NCBI GenBank assembly: GCA_964412195.1
Contig: CAYPNP010000010.1
Span: forward strand, 1 to 64,000
DNA: 64,000 nucleotides
Source: CAYPNP01 sp964412195
Lineage (GTDB): Bacteria > Acidobacteriota > JAAYUB01
Reading direction: 5' to 3'
Below are positions 46,290-55,041 of this stretch, piece by piece (positions within the stretch are counted from its first letter, which is position 1; each line of letters starts with the position of its first letter). Both the position numbers and the translations under genes were made by a program. The notes below the pieces were generated by a model that made no database searches, was not told the DNA's origin, and saw only the letters and a list, made by a program, of their open reading frames with translations.

Positions 46290-47645
46290 TCAGGACCCGG
46301 CCGCCGAGTCATCGCCCAGGCTGGACACGAAGTACCGGAATTTCCCCGAGGGATCGGGCGGGATCTCCGCCACCGGCTCGAGAAGGAGGTGCAGATCGGC
46401 GCCGAGGGCCTCCCGGAGGCGGCTCTCGATCCGCGCCAGGTCATCGTCCCGCAAGGGCCGGATGCCCTGGAGCAGGACGTGCAGCTCCTCCGGGCGCCGC
46501 TGGATGGCCCGGAAGCGCCACACCTCCTCGGTCATGGAATAGGCGATCGCAGTGCAGGAAACCCTCCGGCCACCGGCCAGGGCGAGCAAATCCGACTGGC
46601 GGCCGACCACCTCGTCCACCAAGGGGGTCGCCAGGCCGCATCCGCACAGCCGGTCCGAGGGGCGGGCCAGGTCTCCCGTGCGGTACCGGACAAAGGGCAG
46701 GGCGAGGGAATGCAGCTCGGTGACCACCACTTCGCCGAGCTCCCCCGGCGCCACCGGGCGGCCGGAGACCGGATCCAGGAACTCCACCACCAGGTTGTGG
46801 CTCATCAGATGCATTCCGCCCCGCGGGCATTCCATCGCGATGATGCCGTTCTCGGTGGTGCCGTACTCGTTGACCACCGGGCACCCGAAGGCTTCCGCCA
46901 GCAGTCGGCGATGGTGGGGGAAGAGCACCTCCCCGGTCGTGATCACGACCCGCAGCCCCAGGGCGCCGGGATCCAGGCCCAGGATCCGGCAGGTCCGGAC
47001 AAATTCCACGGTGGTGTTGACCAGCCCGTAGAGGAACACGGGCCGGAACCGCCTCAGTTTTTGATGGAACCGGCGGCAGGATTCCTCCGACATCGCGAAG
47101 GAGACCAGCCGGACGCGGTTGAGCAGGCCGTCCTTGAGCCGGGTGAGCCACCTCTGCCGCGGATTGAGGGGAACGCCCCAGATGCGGCCCTGCCGATCCC
47201 CGGTGCCGATGCCGTGCCACGCGTAGGCCTCCTGCATGACGGCTTCCATGTAGGCGGACGCCGGGCGGTCTTTCACGAACCGGAGGGGGAGCCCGGTCGA
47301 ACCGGACGTTTTCCGGATCGAAGTCCGGAGGCGGGCCCGGGAGAGCATGTCCGCCTGCCGCAGCTTGACCGCCTCCTTGGTGAGGATCGGCAACCGCCGC
47401 CAATGTTCCAGATCCTGGAACATGCCGGGACCGACGCCGTTCTCCTCCATCAGCCCGCGGTAATGGGCGTTATGTTCCCACAGAAACCGGAGCAGGCGGA
47501 CCAGTTTCTGCTGCTGGGCCTCCCGCATTCCGCCGCCATCGAGGCGGTGGAACGCCCGGACCTCCGCCCGGCACCGGCCGACCGGTTCGCCCCGCCAGGC
47601 CGTGGCCGGCCGGTAGAAGAGGTTCCTCGCCACCCACGCGTGCAT
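46290..47645 (-). CDS. PaaK/CapK-like AMP-forming ligase
   Basis: A 451-residue adenylate-forming enzyme of the CapK/phenylacetate-CoA ligase branch. Motifs: RKTSGSTGLPLRFVKDR (ATP-binding SSGTTG-like), NEYGTTENGIIAMECP (aromatic/acid motif) and YRTGDLARP (the conserved Asp). Such ligases in polysaccharide loci activate carboxylic acids for transfer to sugars or carrier proteins. Classic exosortase-A clusters use a different acyl-CoA ligase, so this could be its replacement, charging the ACP at 36295. It follows the acyltransferase by three bases on the minus strand; both are probably read from the sigma-54-type promoter at 48422-48437. Confidence 0.88.
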   Translation of the reverse strand: MHAWVARNLFYRPATAWRGEPVGRCRAEVRAFHRLDGGGMREAQQQKLVRLLRFLWEHNAHYRGLMEENGVGPGMFQDLEHWRRLPILTKEAVKLRQADMLSRARLRTSIRKTSGSTGLPLRFVKDRPASAYMEAVMQEAYAWHGIGTGDRQGRIWGVPLNPRQRWLTRLKDGLLNRVRLVSFAMSEESCRRFHQKLRRFRPVFLYGLVNTTVEFVRTCRILGLDPGALGLRVVITTGEVLFPHHRRLLAEAFGCPVVNEYGTTENGIIAMECPRGGMHLMSHNLVVEFLDPVSGRPVAPGELGEVVVTELHSLALPFVRYRTGDLARPSDRLCGCGLATPLVDEVVGRQSDLLALAGGRRVSCTAIAYSMTEEVWRFRAIQRRPEELHVLLQGIRPLRDDDLARIESRLREALGADLHLLLEPVAEIPPDPSGKFRYFVSSLGDDSAAGS

Positions 47646-47648
47646 CGC

Positions 47649-48281
47649 TCAGGGCTCCCGGCCCAGGGCCACCGGGATTCTGGCGGGATAGAGGTCTTCC
47701 CCGCCGCGGATCGCCGGATTGTCATAATTCAGCTGCACCACCCGGCCCGGATTGCCGGCGGCCAGGCATTCATCGGGCAGGCTGCGGGAGAGCTGGCAGC
47801 CGGTGGCGATGGTGACCCGGTTGCCAATGACCGTCTTCCCGTACAGCACCGCCCCGGTGCCGATCCAGACGTCGTCGCCGATCACCGGCACCCCGTACCC
47901 CTCCGTCGACTGGCCCACCCCGATGGTGACGTTGTGATGCACGCTGCAGTTCCGCCCGATGACGGTCGGACCGATGTAGATGGTTCCCACATGGCCGATG
48001 AAGAATCCCGGGCCGATGGTCGCCTGGATATCCACATGGTGGACGATCCGGACCAGGAACTCCATCACCCGGTGAAGCACCTTGACGGGGTAGAACACGA
48101 TCCGTCTGCCGCCGCGCAGGCCCTTCAGCCAGTCTCCCAGGCGGTGCACCGCCACGCAATGCAGGCCGAAGTTGGTGAGCCAGAGGTTGCGCTTCTGCCG
48201 GAACGTCGGCGTCTCGGTGCGGTATTCGATGCGGTAGTACTTCCGGAGATCGGCGTGAAAAGGGCTTTCCGGTTGGGGCAT
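47649..48281 (-). CDS. hexapeptide-repeat acyltransferase
   Basis: A 210-residue left-handed beta-helix enzyme of the serine-acetyltransferase/CysE-like branch. Hexapeptide turns run through IGHVGTIYIGPTVIGRNCSVHHNVTIGVGQ, GVPVIGDDVWIGTGAVLYGKTVIGNRVTIATG and LAAGNPGRVVQ. It likely transfers an acetyl or acyl group to an EPS sugar; true serine acetyltransferase is the alternative but the locus argues against it. ATG at 48281 with GGAGT upstream. First gene of the minus-strand pair and the one behind the strongest sigma-54-type promoter seen here, with a leader of about 130 nt. Confidence 0.9.
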   Translation of the reverse strand: MPQPESPFHADLRKYYRIEYRTETPTFRQKRNLWLTNFGLHCVAVHRLGDWLKGLRGGRRIVFYPVKVLHRVMEFLVRIVHHVDIQATIGPGFFIGHVGTIYIGPTVIGRNCSVHHNVTIGVGQSTEGYGVPVIGDDVWIGTGAVLYGKTVIGNRVTIATGCQLSRSLPDECLAAGNPGRVVQLNYDNPAIRGGEDLYPARIPVALGREP

Positions 48282-48421
48282 GCGGACTCCTCTCTAAACC
48301 GGCCGGCTCCGCCGGCTCCGGTGGATCCGGGAGATCGGCCACCCCGGGTCCCTTGGGGAGGAACAACCGCACCGAAACCGCGCGCACGGTTTCCGGGCGG
48401 TCATCGACTCCAATTCATTTT

Positions 48422-48437
48422 AGCAAGTAGGGTGCCA
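48422..48437 (-). promoter_or_regulatory. sigma-54 (-24/-12) promoter of the acyltransferase/CapK pair
   Basis: Minus strand TGGCAC-CCTAC-TTGCT, followed by AAAA: a full match to the -24/-12 consensus. Start point near 48411, about 130 nt before the acyltransferase ATG. The -24 element overlaps the ATG (48437) of the divergent deacetylase. Confidence 0.8.
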
Positions 48438-49465
48438 TGAACGCGAGCCTTCGATTCCGGGCCGGTTGCGCCGCGGTGCTTTTCCACAGCGGGGCCCTGC
48501 GCCTGCTGGAGGGTTCGCCCCGGCCCGGCGCCGCGTGGGTCCTGGGCTACCACCACGTCCTGGACGCCGCGGAGGCCGCGGCCGGGGCGGTCCAACCGGG
48601 CATGTACGTCACACCGGAGACCTTCGATCGGCAGATGGAGTACGTGTCGGCCCGCTACGAGATGGTCCCGCTGAGCCGCCTGGCGGACGGCCCACCGGCG
48701 GGACGGGCCTGCGCGGTCACTTTCGATGACGGGTGGCAGGACAACTACCGGCACGCCTTCCCCATCCTGAAGAGACGCCGCATCCCGGCCACCATCTTTC
48801 TCGCCACCGGACTGATCGGGACCCGCCGGCGGCTATGGCCGGAGCGGATCAGCCGGCTTGCCCGCCTGCCCGTGGAATCGGACAGTCCCTTCTGGTCGGC
48901 CCTCCTGCGGATGGCTCCCCCGCCCGCGACCGACCTGGTCCCGTTGCGAGGGATGCCGCCTTCGGACCGCGCCGAGTTCCTCATCGCCCGGATCAAGCCC
49001 CTGCCTGCCTGCGCCATCGCCCGCCTGGAAGAAGCGCTGGATGCAATGGATCCACCGGATGGCTGCGGCGACCCGGCGGACCGCCCCTGGCTGGACTGGC
49101 GCGAGGTGCGGGAGATGTCGGCCGCCGGCGTGTCTTTCGGTGCCCATTCCCACACGCACACGATTCTGACCCGGTCCGATCCGGGTGCTGCGCGCCGGGA
49201 GATCGCCCTCTCGCGCGCCGCGCTGGAGCGGGAGACCGGCCAGCCGCCGGTCTGCTTCAGCTACCCGAACGGCGAACACGACGCGGCCGTCCGCGCCATG
49301 GTCGGGGAAAGCGGCTTCCGGATCGGCGTTACCACCCGGTCCGGCTCGGTCGTCCGGGGCGCCGACCCGCTGGCGCTGCCCCGCATCCTGATCCACGAGG
49401 ACATCAGCCGGACGCGGCCGCTCTTCGCCCTGCGGCTGGTCCTGGGGGGGAGGAATCCACGATGA
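48437..49465 (+). CDS. polysaccharide deacetylase, second type
   Basis: A 342-residue NodB-fold deacetylase, distinct from the XrtA-type one. The catalytic/metal site is ACAVTFDDGWQDNYRHAFPILK (Asp-Asp), with HSHTHTILTRSDPGAARREI supplying metal histidines and CFSYPNGEHDAAVRAMV the later motif. A long insert lies between the first two motifs. No signal peptide is clear, but the N-terminus is hydrophobic. It is the first gene of a tight plus-strand trio (overlaps of four bases) with a glycosyltransferase and an ATP-grasp protein. Its ribosome binding site overlaps the opposite sigma-54-type promoter. Confidence 0.9.
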   Translation: MNASLRFRAGCAAVLFHSGALRLLEGSPRPGAAWVLGYHHVLDAAEAAAGAVQPGMYVTPETFDRQMEYVSARYEMVPLSRLADGPPAGRACAVTFDDGWQDNYRHAFPILKRRRIPATIFLATGLIGTRRRLWPERISRLARLPVESDSPFWSALLRMAPPPATDLVPLRGMPPSDRAEFLIARIKPLPACAIARLEEALDAMDPPDGCGDPADRPWLDWREVREMSAAGVSFGAHSHTHTILTRSDPGAARREIALSRAALERETGQPPVCFSYPNGEHDAAVRAMVGESGFRIGVTTRSGSVVRGADPLALPRILIHEDISRTRPLFALRLVLGGRNPR

Positions 49466-50535
49466 GGCGCACCGGCGGCAGGGTCTGGATCGCCTGGGAG
49501 TGGCAGCGTCGCTCGGTGGAGCTGGCCCGGCACTTCGGGTGCGAATTCCACGCAATCGTCGTGGAAGGGCTGTTCCGCTACCCCATCTCGATTCTCCGGA
49601 CCCTCCGCATCCTCGCCCGCCGGCCGCAGATCCTGTTCGTCCAGAATCCCTCCATGATCCTGGCGACCCTGGCCTGCGCCTATGGCTGCATCACCCGGAC
49701 GCCGGTGGTGGTGGACCGCCACTCCACGTTCCTCCTGGGGCGGCGGTACCGGAACACGCCGCGCATCCTGCTCTTCAAGCTCCTGCACAGGTTCACCCTC
49801 CGGGCCGCCACGCTGACCCTCGTCACGAACGAGTTCCTGGCCGCCCGGGTGCGGGCGCTGGGCGGCCGCGCGTTCATCCTGCCGGACAAGCTGCCGGAGC
49901 TGCGGCCCACCCGTCCGCGGGCATGGCCCGGCGGCCGGCACCTGCTGATGATCTCCTCCTGCAGCCGCGACGAACCGATCCCGGAGGTGCTGGCGGCCAT
50001 GGGAGAACTGTCGGCGGAGGAGATCCGCCTCCACATCAGCGGGAACCACCGGAAGCTGGACGAATCGGTGCGGCGGGCCGCTCCGCCCAACGTGGAGTTC
50101 ACCGGCTTCCTGCCGGAGCAGGAGTTCGTGGACCTTCTGTTGTCGGTCCGTGGGGTCCTGGCCCTGACCACCGCCAGGCATTGCTTGCTGTGCGGTTGCT
50201 ACGAAGCGGTCGCCGCCGGGAAACCGCTCCTGACCTCGGCGTCCGACGAGTTGAGAGAGTACTTCGACGGGGCGCTGTGCGTCGAAAACACGTCCGCCGC
50301 GATCGCCGCCGGGATCCGGCGGATCGTGTCGGAAGAGGTTCACTGGACCCGCCAGGCCCTGGCCTCGCGGGAGCGCATCGCCGCCGCCTGGTCCCGGCGG
50401 TCGGCCTCCCTGGAGAGCTGGCTCCGGGCGGGCGCACTCCGCCCCGGTCCCGCGGCAGGACCGGCGGCGGACGGCCCGGGGACCGGGGATTTGGACGCGG
50501 TCCCCCCGCCGGTGCAGGAAAGGACCCACCGATGA
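49462..50535 (+). CDS. GT4-like glycosyltransferase
   Basis: A 357-residue GT-B-like protein beginning RVWIAWEWQRRSVELARHFGCEFH. The donor-binding half has LLMISSCSRDEPIPEVLAAM, NVEFTGFLPEQEFVDLL and CYEAVAAGKPLLTSASDELREYF, in which the usual EX7E motif is reduced to a CYEAVAAGKP segment. It is thus a divergent member. The C-terminal about 40 residues are Pro/Gly-rich and probably disordered. ATGA overlaps on both sides show coupling with the deacetylase and the ATP-grasp gene. Confidence 0.82.
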   Translation: MRRTGGRVWIAWEWQRRSVELARHFGCEFHAIVVEGLFRYPISILRTLRILARRPQILFVQNPSMILATLACAYGCITRTPVVVDRHSTFLLGRRYRNTPRILLFKLLHRFTLRAATLTLVTNEFLAARVRALGGRAFILPDKLPELRPTRPRAWPGGRHLLMISSCSRDEPIPEVLAAMGELSAEEIRLHISGNHRKLDESVRRAAPPNVEFTGFLPEQEFVDLLLSVRGVLALTTARHCLLCGCYEAVAAGKPLLTSASDELREYFDGALCVENTSAAIAAGIRRIVSEEVHWTRQALASRERIAAAWSRRSASLESWLRAGALRPGPAAGPAADGPGTGDLDAVPPPVQERTHR

Positions 50536-51665
50536 TCGAGGAGCTGTTCCTAAAACTGCAAACCGGGCTGAGGCAAACCCGCGTCGCCCTCACCCCGTAC
50601 GCGAGGCGGGGATTGCGGCTGCTCGCGCTTCCGCTTTGCTGCCTGAAGCTGGCGGGCTCGGAAGAATGCCGCGTCTCCAGGGCGCGCGCGCTCCTGGACA
50701 TGCTCTACATCTTCTTCCGTCTGAAGTACCTGCCGGAGAACTATGTGGCCTGCCGCATGTGGGAATGGGACCGCCGCGACTGGCCGCTGTTCTACGGATC
50801 CATCTACGACAGTTACCAGCGGGGCCGCTTGCGGCGGGAGGTCCAGCCCGAAGAGTACAAGATCCTGTTCGACGACAAGCATCTCTGCCAGGTGCTCTGC
50901 GCGGCGGCCGGGTTGCCGGTGCCCCGCCTGATCGGCCGGGCGGATTCGGATGAGGAGCTGCGGCAGCTGGTGCAGTCGGCTCTCGCGGCCGAGCCGGACC
51001 TGCGGCTGATTCTCAAGCCGCTGATCGGCAGCGGGGGGAAGGGCGTCGCCGTCGCCCGGCGGCAGGAGGGGCGCATCCTGGTCCGGCGCAGGCAGGAGAC
51101 GGTCCCGCTCGAGGTGTTTCGCATGGGGGACAAGACCGTCGTGCAGGAGTTCCTGACCCAGCACCCGGACCTTTCCAGCCTCTTCCCCCATTCCCTCAAC
51201 ACCGTCCGCATCCTCACCCTGATGTGCCGGGACCGGAGGATCCTCCGGCTGGGCGGATACGTGCGGTGCGGGCTGGGCGACGCGTACGTGGACAACGTCT
51301 CCCAAGGCGGCGTTTCCATCGGCATCGAGGAGTCGACCGGCCGGCTGGTGCGCCTCGGCATCGACGGCCGCGCCCGGAAGTACGCCGCCCATCCCACCAC
51401 CGGCCAGGTCTTCTCGGGGTTTCCCATCCCGCTCTGGGACCAGGTGAAGGAGCTCGCCGAGCGGACGCAGCAGGCGTTCCCCTGCTATCGCTTCCTTGGC
51501 ATGGACATCGGCGTGACCCCGGGGGGGCCGGTGGTGGTGGAAATCAACGCCTCCCCCGACACCATCGGGCTGGAGCAGTGCTGCGGTCCGATCCTGGCCA
51601 ACGAGGAAGTGCGGCGGGAATTCCGGCGGTACGGCCTGCTGGTCAACCGCCTGTGCCCCCCGTGA
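50532..51665 (+). CDS. sugar-transfer-associated ATP-grasp protein
   Basis: A 377-residue enzyme of the ATP-grasp family found in polysaccharide loci (Pfam PF14397-like). The ATP-binding lobe shows RLILKPLIGSGGKGVAVAR and VVQEFLTQHPDLSSLFPHSLNTVRILTL; the Mg-binding end is CYRFLGMDIGVTPGGPVVVEINASPDTIG. Family members are thought to ligate amino acids or carboxylates to glycans. An N-terminal hydrophobic stretch may associate with the membrane. Its 3' end overlaps the opposite-strand GT-C-like gene by 23 bases, a convergent overlap that is unusual among neighbours here. Confidence 0.88.
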   Translation: MIEELFLKLQTGLRQTRVALTPYARRGLRLLALPLCCLKLAGSEECRVSRARALLDMLYIFFRLKYLPENYVACRMWEWDRRDWPLFYGSIYDSYQRGRLRREVQPEEYKILFDDKHLCQVLCAAAGLPVPRLIGRADSDEELRQLVQSALAAEPDLRLILKPLIGSGGKGVAVARRQEGRILVRRRQETVPLEVFRMGDKTVVQEFLTQHPDLSSLFPHSLNTVRILTLMCRDRRILRLGGYVRCGLGDAYVDNVSQGGVSIGIEESTGRLVRLGIDGRARKYAAHPTTGQVFSGFPIPLWDQVKELAERTQQAFPCYRFLGMDIGVTPGGPVVVEINASPDTIGLEQCCGPILANEEVRREFRRYGLLVNRLCPP

Positions 51666-53232
51666 GGCGCGCCGGCGCCTCCGCCGGCGGAACGGGGAGT
51701 CCCTCCGAAATCTCGCCGGGCTTGTCCAGCTCGTACAGGGTGAATTTCCCGTGGCGGCTGATTTCCCGCCCGTGCTGCCGGATGATGGAGTGGGCCCGAT
51801 CGTTTTCTCCGGCCTGGACGACATAGCAGTAATCGGCGCGGAGCCGGTTCCAATCCAAAGAATCCCAGCTTCTCACCGACCAGAATTCGTCGGGTTCGTA
51901 GACGGGGCGGGTCTGGATGAAGTGCCCGAGGTACTGGCCCGCCCAGTTGCCGCAGAAGAGGTTGTTGGTGCGGCCGCCGGTCCGGATCGCGTACCAGTGG
52001 ATGTAGTGGCGGAACGGGTCGAGGCGCCCCATCGAAGGCTCCACGACCAGCGCGACGACCGGTTTCCCCCCCGGGGGGATGTCCGCCAGGAGGGCGTCGT
52101 AATCCGCCAGCTCCCGGTCGATGGCCCGGGCGTATCCCAGCACGACGAGGGCGTGGACCAGGCAGACCGCCCAGGGGACCCACAGCCAGCGCCGGGCCTG
52201 CGCCGCGAGGGTGCCGGCGCCGGGCAGGCAGAAGACCAGGATGTAGGCCGGCACCAGGAGGCGCATATCCACGTCGTATCCTCCCAGGAAGCGGACCGGC
52301 AGCGCGAAGTAGACCAGCATCAGGACGCCGCACGAGAGAGCGAAGAGGTTGAAGCGGAGCGCCCGCCGCATGGCGATCAGGAACGCGCCGAGGCAGGCCA
52401 GGTAGCCGGCGGTCATCACCACCGCCTGCAGCGGACCGAAGGTGTAGAAGGGGGATGCCAGGTGGGTCAGTTTTTTCCACAGCGGCAGGTAGAGCACCTG
52501 CTCGAGAAATGGCGGGATATAGACCGACGGCGCCGCCAGGCGCGCCACCCACCACAGCGTGACGATGCCCACCGTGACGCCGAGGGGAATGGCGGCCCTC
52601 GCGAGCCAGGGGCCGCGCCGGAGAAGGCTGCCGGTGCCCTCCCGGGCGAATTTCACCGCCGCCATCCCCCAATCGAGCCAGATCACCACCAGGACGACCA
52701 CAGCGGCCGCCAGGTGCACCAGGTAGACGCCGCCGGCCAGGACGGCCGCGACGGTCACGGCATGCCACTCCCGCTTCTCCCGGCGGGGCCACCACCACGC
52801 CAGCCACATCAGGGCCAGGCCGATGCCCAGCGAGTAGTGGATGAAGCCGAAGAGGTAGCACCAGTGGAATCCGAGCAGCACCCCGACCAGCGCCCAGCCG
52901 CGGCTGTCCGGGTTCACCGCGCGCAGCAGCAGCCAGGCGCCCATCGGCAGGGCGGCCATGCACAGCACCGCGATGATGCGCATGGCGACCGCGGTCGGGA
53001 AGAAGTGCTCCGCGGCGACGCCGACGAAATCCAGGCCGATGTAGGCGGTGGGAATGAGATCCACGCGCAGGTACGCCGGCGGCTGGCCGAACCAGTACTG
53101 GTCCATCAGCCGGAAACGCGCCAGGTGATTCACCATGTCGGCGAACGGGAACTGCCGGCCCGTCAGGATGACGCAGACATTGGCGAACAGTGCCGAAAAG
53201 AAGAGCCAGTCGGGATTGAGGTTCCGCTTCAC
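51643..53232 (-). CDS. GT-C-like multi-spanning membrane protein
   Basis: A 529-residue inner-membrane protein with about 11 helices and a soluble C-terminal third (LRADYCYVVQAGENDRAHSI and on). The first loop holds FADMVNHLARFRLMDQYW, reminiscent of the acidic DxD/DE loop of GT-C transferases such as mannosyltransferases (polyprenyl-phosphate sugar users). No exact family is recognised. Start is GTG at 53232, overlapping the stop of the beta-helix gene by four bases, so both are one unit. It probably adds a sugar on the periplasmic side or modifies the exported glycan. Confidence 0.7.
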   Translation of the reverse strand: MKRNLNPDWLFFSALFANVCVILTGRQFPFADMVNHLARFRLMDQYWFGQPPAYLRVDLIPTAYIGLDFVGVAAEHFFPTAVAMRIIAVLCMAALPMGAWLLLRAVNPDSRGWALVGVLLGFHWCYLFGFIHYSLGIGLALMWLAWWWPRREKREWHAVTVAAVLAGGVYLVHLAAAVVVLVVIWLDWGMAAVKFAREGTGSLLRRGPWLARAAIPLGVTVGIVTLWWVARLAAPSVYIPPFLEQVLYLPLWKKLTHLASPFYTFGPLQAVVMTAGYLACLGAFLIAMRRALRFNLFALSCGVLMLVYFALPVRFLGGYDVDMRLLVPAYILVFCLPGAGTLAAQARRWLWVPWAVCLVHALVVLGYARAIDRELADYDALLADIPPGGKPVVALVVEPSMGRLDPFRHYIHWYAIRTGGRTNNLFCGNWAGQYLGHFIQTRPVYEPDEFWSVRSWDSLDWNRLRADYCYVVQAGENDRAHSIIRQHGREISRHGKFTLYELDKPGEISEGLPVPPAEAPARLTGGTGG

Positions 53233-54863
53233 TTGTCGATCACCCGGAGGTTTCCCGGCGCCGTGATCGCGCCGCCTTCAATCCAGGACGGTTGCGCGTC
53301 GCCGGTCTGGCTGGCAAGATACGCCGTGCTGGTCAGGCCCAGCACGCCATTCACCCACTGGTTGTCGGAAGGGTCGGCCGGACCGACATAGGCCGGGATG
53401 GAGACTCCCGCCAGATAGGGGTGCGGGATGCCGACCCCGCCGTTCTGGATCGTGACGGAGATGTCGAGAACGAATTGCGGATTGCAGAGGTACCCGCTAC
53501 CGCCGAGGTACAATCCTGACGTCGAGTTGGCATAGAGGGTGGTGGCGTAGGGCCTGGCGATATATGCGTTGACGCTCAGGTCGTTGGAGGCGTTCCCGAG
53601 ATTGATGACCGCGTCCGTCCGCGATCGGGGATGGAACAGGTTCTTCTCCACCGCCACGGTGTTCATCTGCAGGGACGATTCCGGCAGGCTCCCCCAAGTG
53701 AAGAAGAGATTCAGGTCGTTGCAGCCGTCGTGCGGGGCCCCGACGCTCTCGAAGATATTGTTGTACCAGAACACGTGCGGGTGGAGGGGCGGCCCGTAGA
53801 TGGCGTCGGTCGAATGCTCCAGCCTCCCGTCCACGCCTTTCAGCAGGTTGTTGTAGGCGCAGGCATAGAAGGGCTCCCGCTCCGTGTCGTAGTGGGAACT
53901 GCCCAGGGCGATGCCGATGTGCGACGTGGTGCTCTCGATGATGTTGTTGTAGACCTGGATGAAATCCTGCCGGGCGGAGATCCCCTCGTCCTGATGGTAC
54001 CGGATGATGTTGTGATGGATCTTGTCGCCGTATTCCTTGTAGGTGGTGTGATTCCCCGTGTTGTCGAGGCTCAGGTACTGCTCGGCCTTGCTCTTGATCC
54101 CCATGCAGGACCCTTCGAGCAGGTTGTAGGCGATCTCGTTCTTGTGGCGGGTGTTGTTGATGTTGGTGACGGCGGTGGGCGTGCTGACGTAATCGGAGAA
54201 GAAACTGATGTTGGCGCAGTTGTGATTGTTGGGATCGCAGTTGTTCTTCAGGTAGCAGTACTTGATGGTGATGAACTGCGCCGCCTGGGCGTCGTTGCGG
54301 ATGACGATGCCGGCGTCGTTCTCCGAACCTCCCCCGTAGTTGTCATGGATGTACAGGTACATGAACGTCACGTAGGCGGCCGTCCACAGCGAAATCCCGC
54401 CGCCGAAGCAGGTCCCGTTGGCCGTCCCCCCCCCGGTCACCTCGAAATTCCGGAACACCCAGCGGATCGGGCAGTACGTTTGGCTGCCCGAATGGTAGTA
54501 GATCACGGGGAGGGCCTGCTGGTGCCCCCCGTTGATCACCGCCCACTCCCCGGGGTAGGAGCGCATCGTGATCACCGTCCCCGGCTGGCTCTGCTTGCCG
54601 TTGGGGATCTTGACGTACTCGCTGTACACGCCGCCGCGCAGGTACAGCGTGTCTCCGGAGCCCAGCGCGTTCACCCCGCGCTGGACGGTGCGGAACGGGT
54701 GCCCGATGCTCCCGTCATTCGTGTCGGCGCCCGTCGTGGCCACATAGTACGAGGCTGCGGAAACCGTCCCGATCCAGGCCGCCGCCATCCAGACGACGAT
54801 CAGGAGCCGGACGGTCCGGCGCCTCCTTTTGCCTGTCAGCCGACAGGTTGGATTGCTGTCCAT
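53229..54863 (-). CDS. secreted right-handed beta-helix protein (polysaccharide-lyase-like)
   Basis: A 544-residue exported protein. After a basic start (RRRRTVRLLIVVWMAAAWIGTVSAA) comes ASYYVATTGADTNDGSIGHPFRTVQRGVNAL, then repeated parallel beta-helix coils (DTLYLRGGVYSEYVKIP; FRNFEVTGGGTANGTC; IVIRNDAQAAQFITIKYCYLKNN; GISARQDFIQVYNNIIEST). This opening is shared with DUF1565-like and pectate-lyase-like proteins. No catalytic triad is identified. It could trim or bind the EPS outside the cell. ATG at 54863 follows GGAGGTGCTGGC. It stands first behind the sigma-54-type promoter at 55025-55040, so its expression may rise with the EPS genes. Confidence 0.85.
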   Translation of the reverse strand: MDSNPTCRLTGKRRRRTVRLLIVVWMAAAWIGTVSAASYYVATTGADTNDGSIGHPFRTVQRGVNALGSGDTLYLRGGVYSEYVKIPNGKQSQPGTVITMRSYPGEWAVINGGHQQALPVIYYHSGSQTYCPIRWVFRNFEVTGGGTANGTCFGGGISLWTAAYVTFMYLYIHDNYGGGSENDAGIVIRNDAQAAQFITIKYCYLKNNCDPNNHNCANISFFSDYVSTPTAVTNINNTRHKNEIAYNLLEGSCMGIKSKAEQYLSLDNTGNHTTYKEYGDKIHHNIIRYHQDEGISARQDFIQVYNNIIESTTSHIGIALGSSHYDTEREPFYACAYNNLLKGVDGRLEHSTDAIYGPPLHPHVFWYNNIFESVGAPHDGCNDLNLFFTWGSLPESSLQMNTVAVEKNLFHPRSRTDAVINLGNASNDLSVNAYIARPYATTLYANSTSGLYLGGSGYLCNPQFVLDISVTIQNGGVGIPHPYLAGVSIPAYVGPADPSDNQWVNGVLGLTSTAYLASQTGDAQPSWIEGGAITAPGNLRVIDK

Positions 54864-55024
54864 GCCAGCACCTCCAGACTAGAATTTTCAAGCGGTTCAG
54901 GCTCTCCGGGAGGCTCACCCTGGCTGACTCGGCTGGAGGCGTCCCTGCGTCGCTCGAGCGGTCACTGGCGGTTGAAATCGGCTGGCGCCCATGAGCGACG
55001 GAGCCGGTGAGCCTGAATGTTTAT

Positions 55025-55040
55025 AGCAAAAACAGCACCA
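55025..55040 (-). promoter_or_regulatory. sigma-54 (-24/-12) promoter of the beta-helix gene
   Basis: Minus strand TGGTGC-TGTTT-TTGCT, followed by ATAAA. GG and GC are correctly placed; two -24 bases differ from consensus. Start near 55014, about 150 nt before the ATG at 54863. It lies immediately after the stop of the upstream glycosyltransferase. The rest of 54864-55020 has no other recognisable element. Confidence 0.65.
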
Positions 55041-55041
55041 A

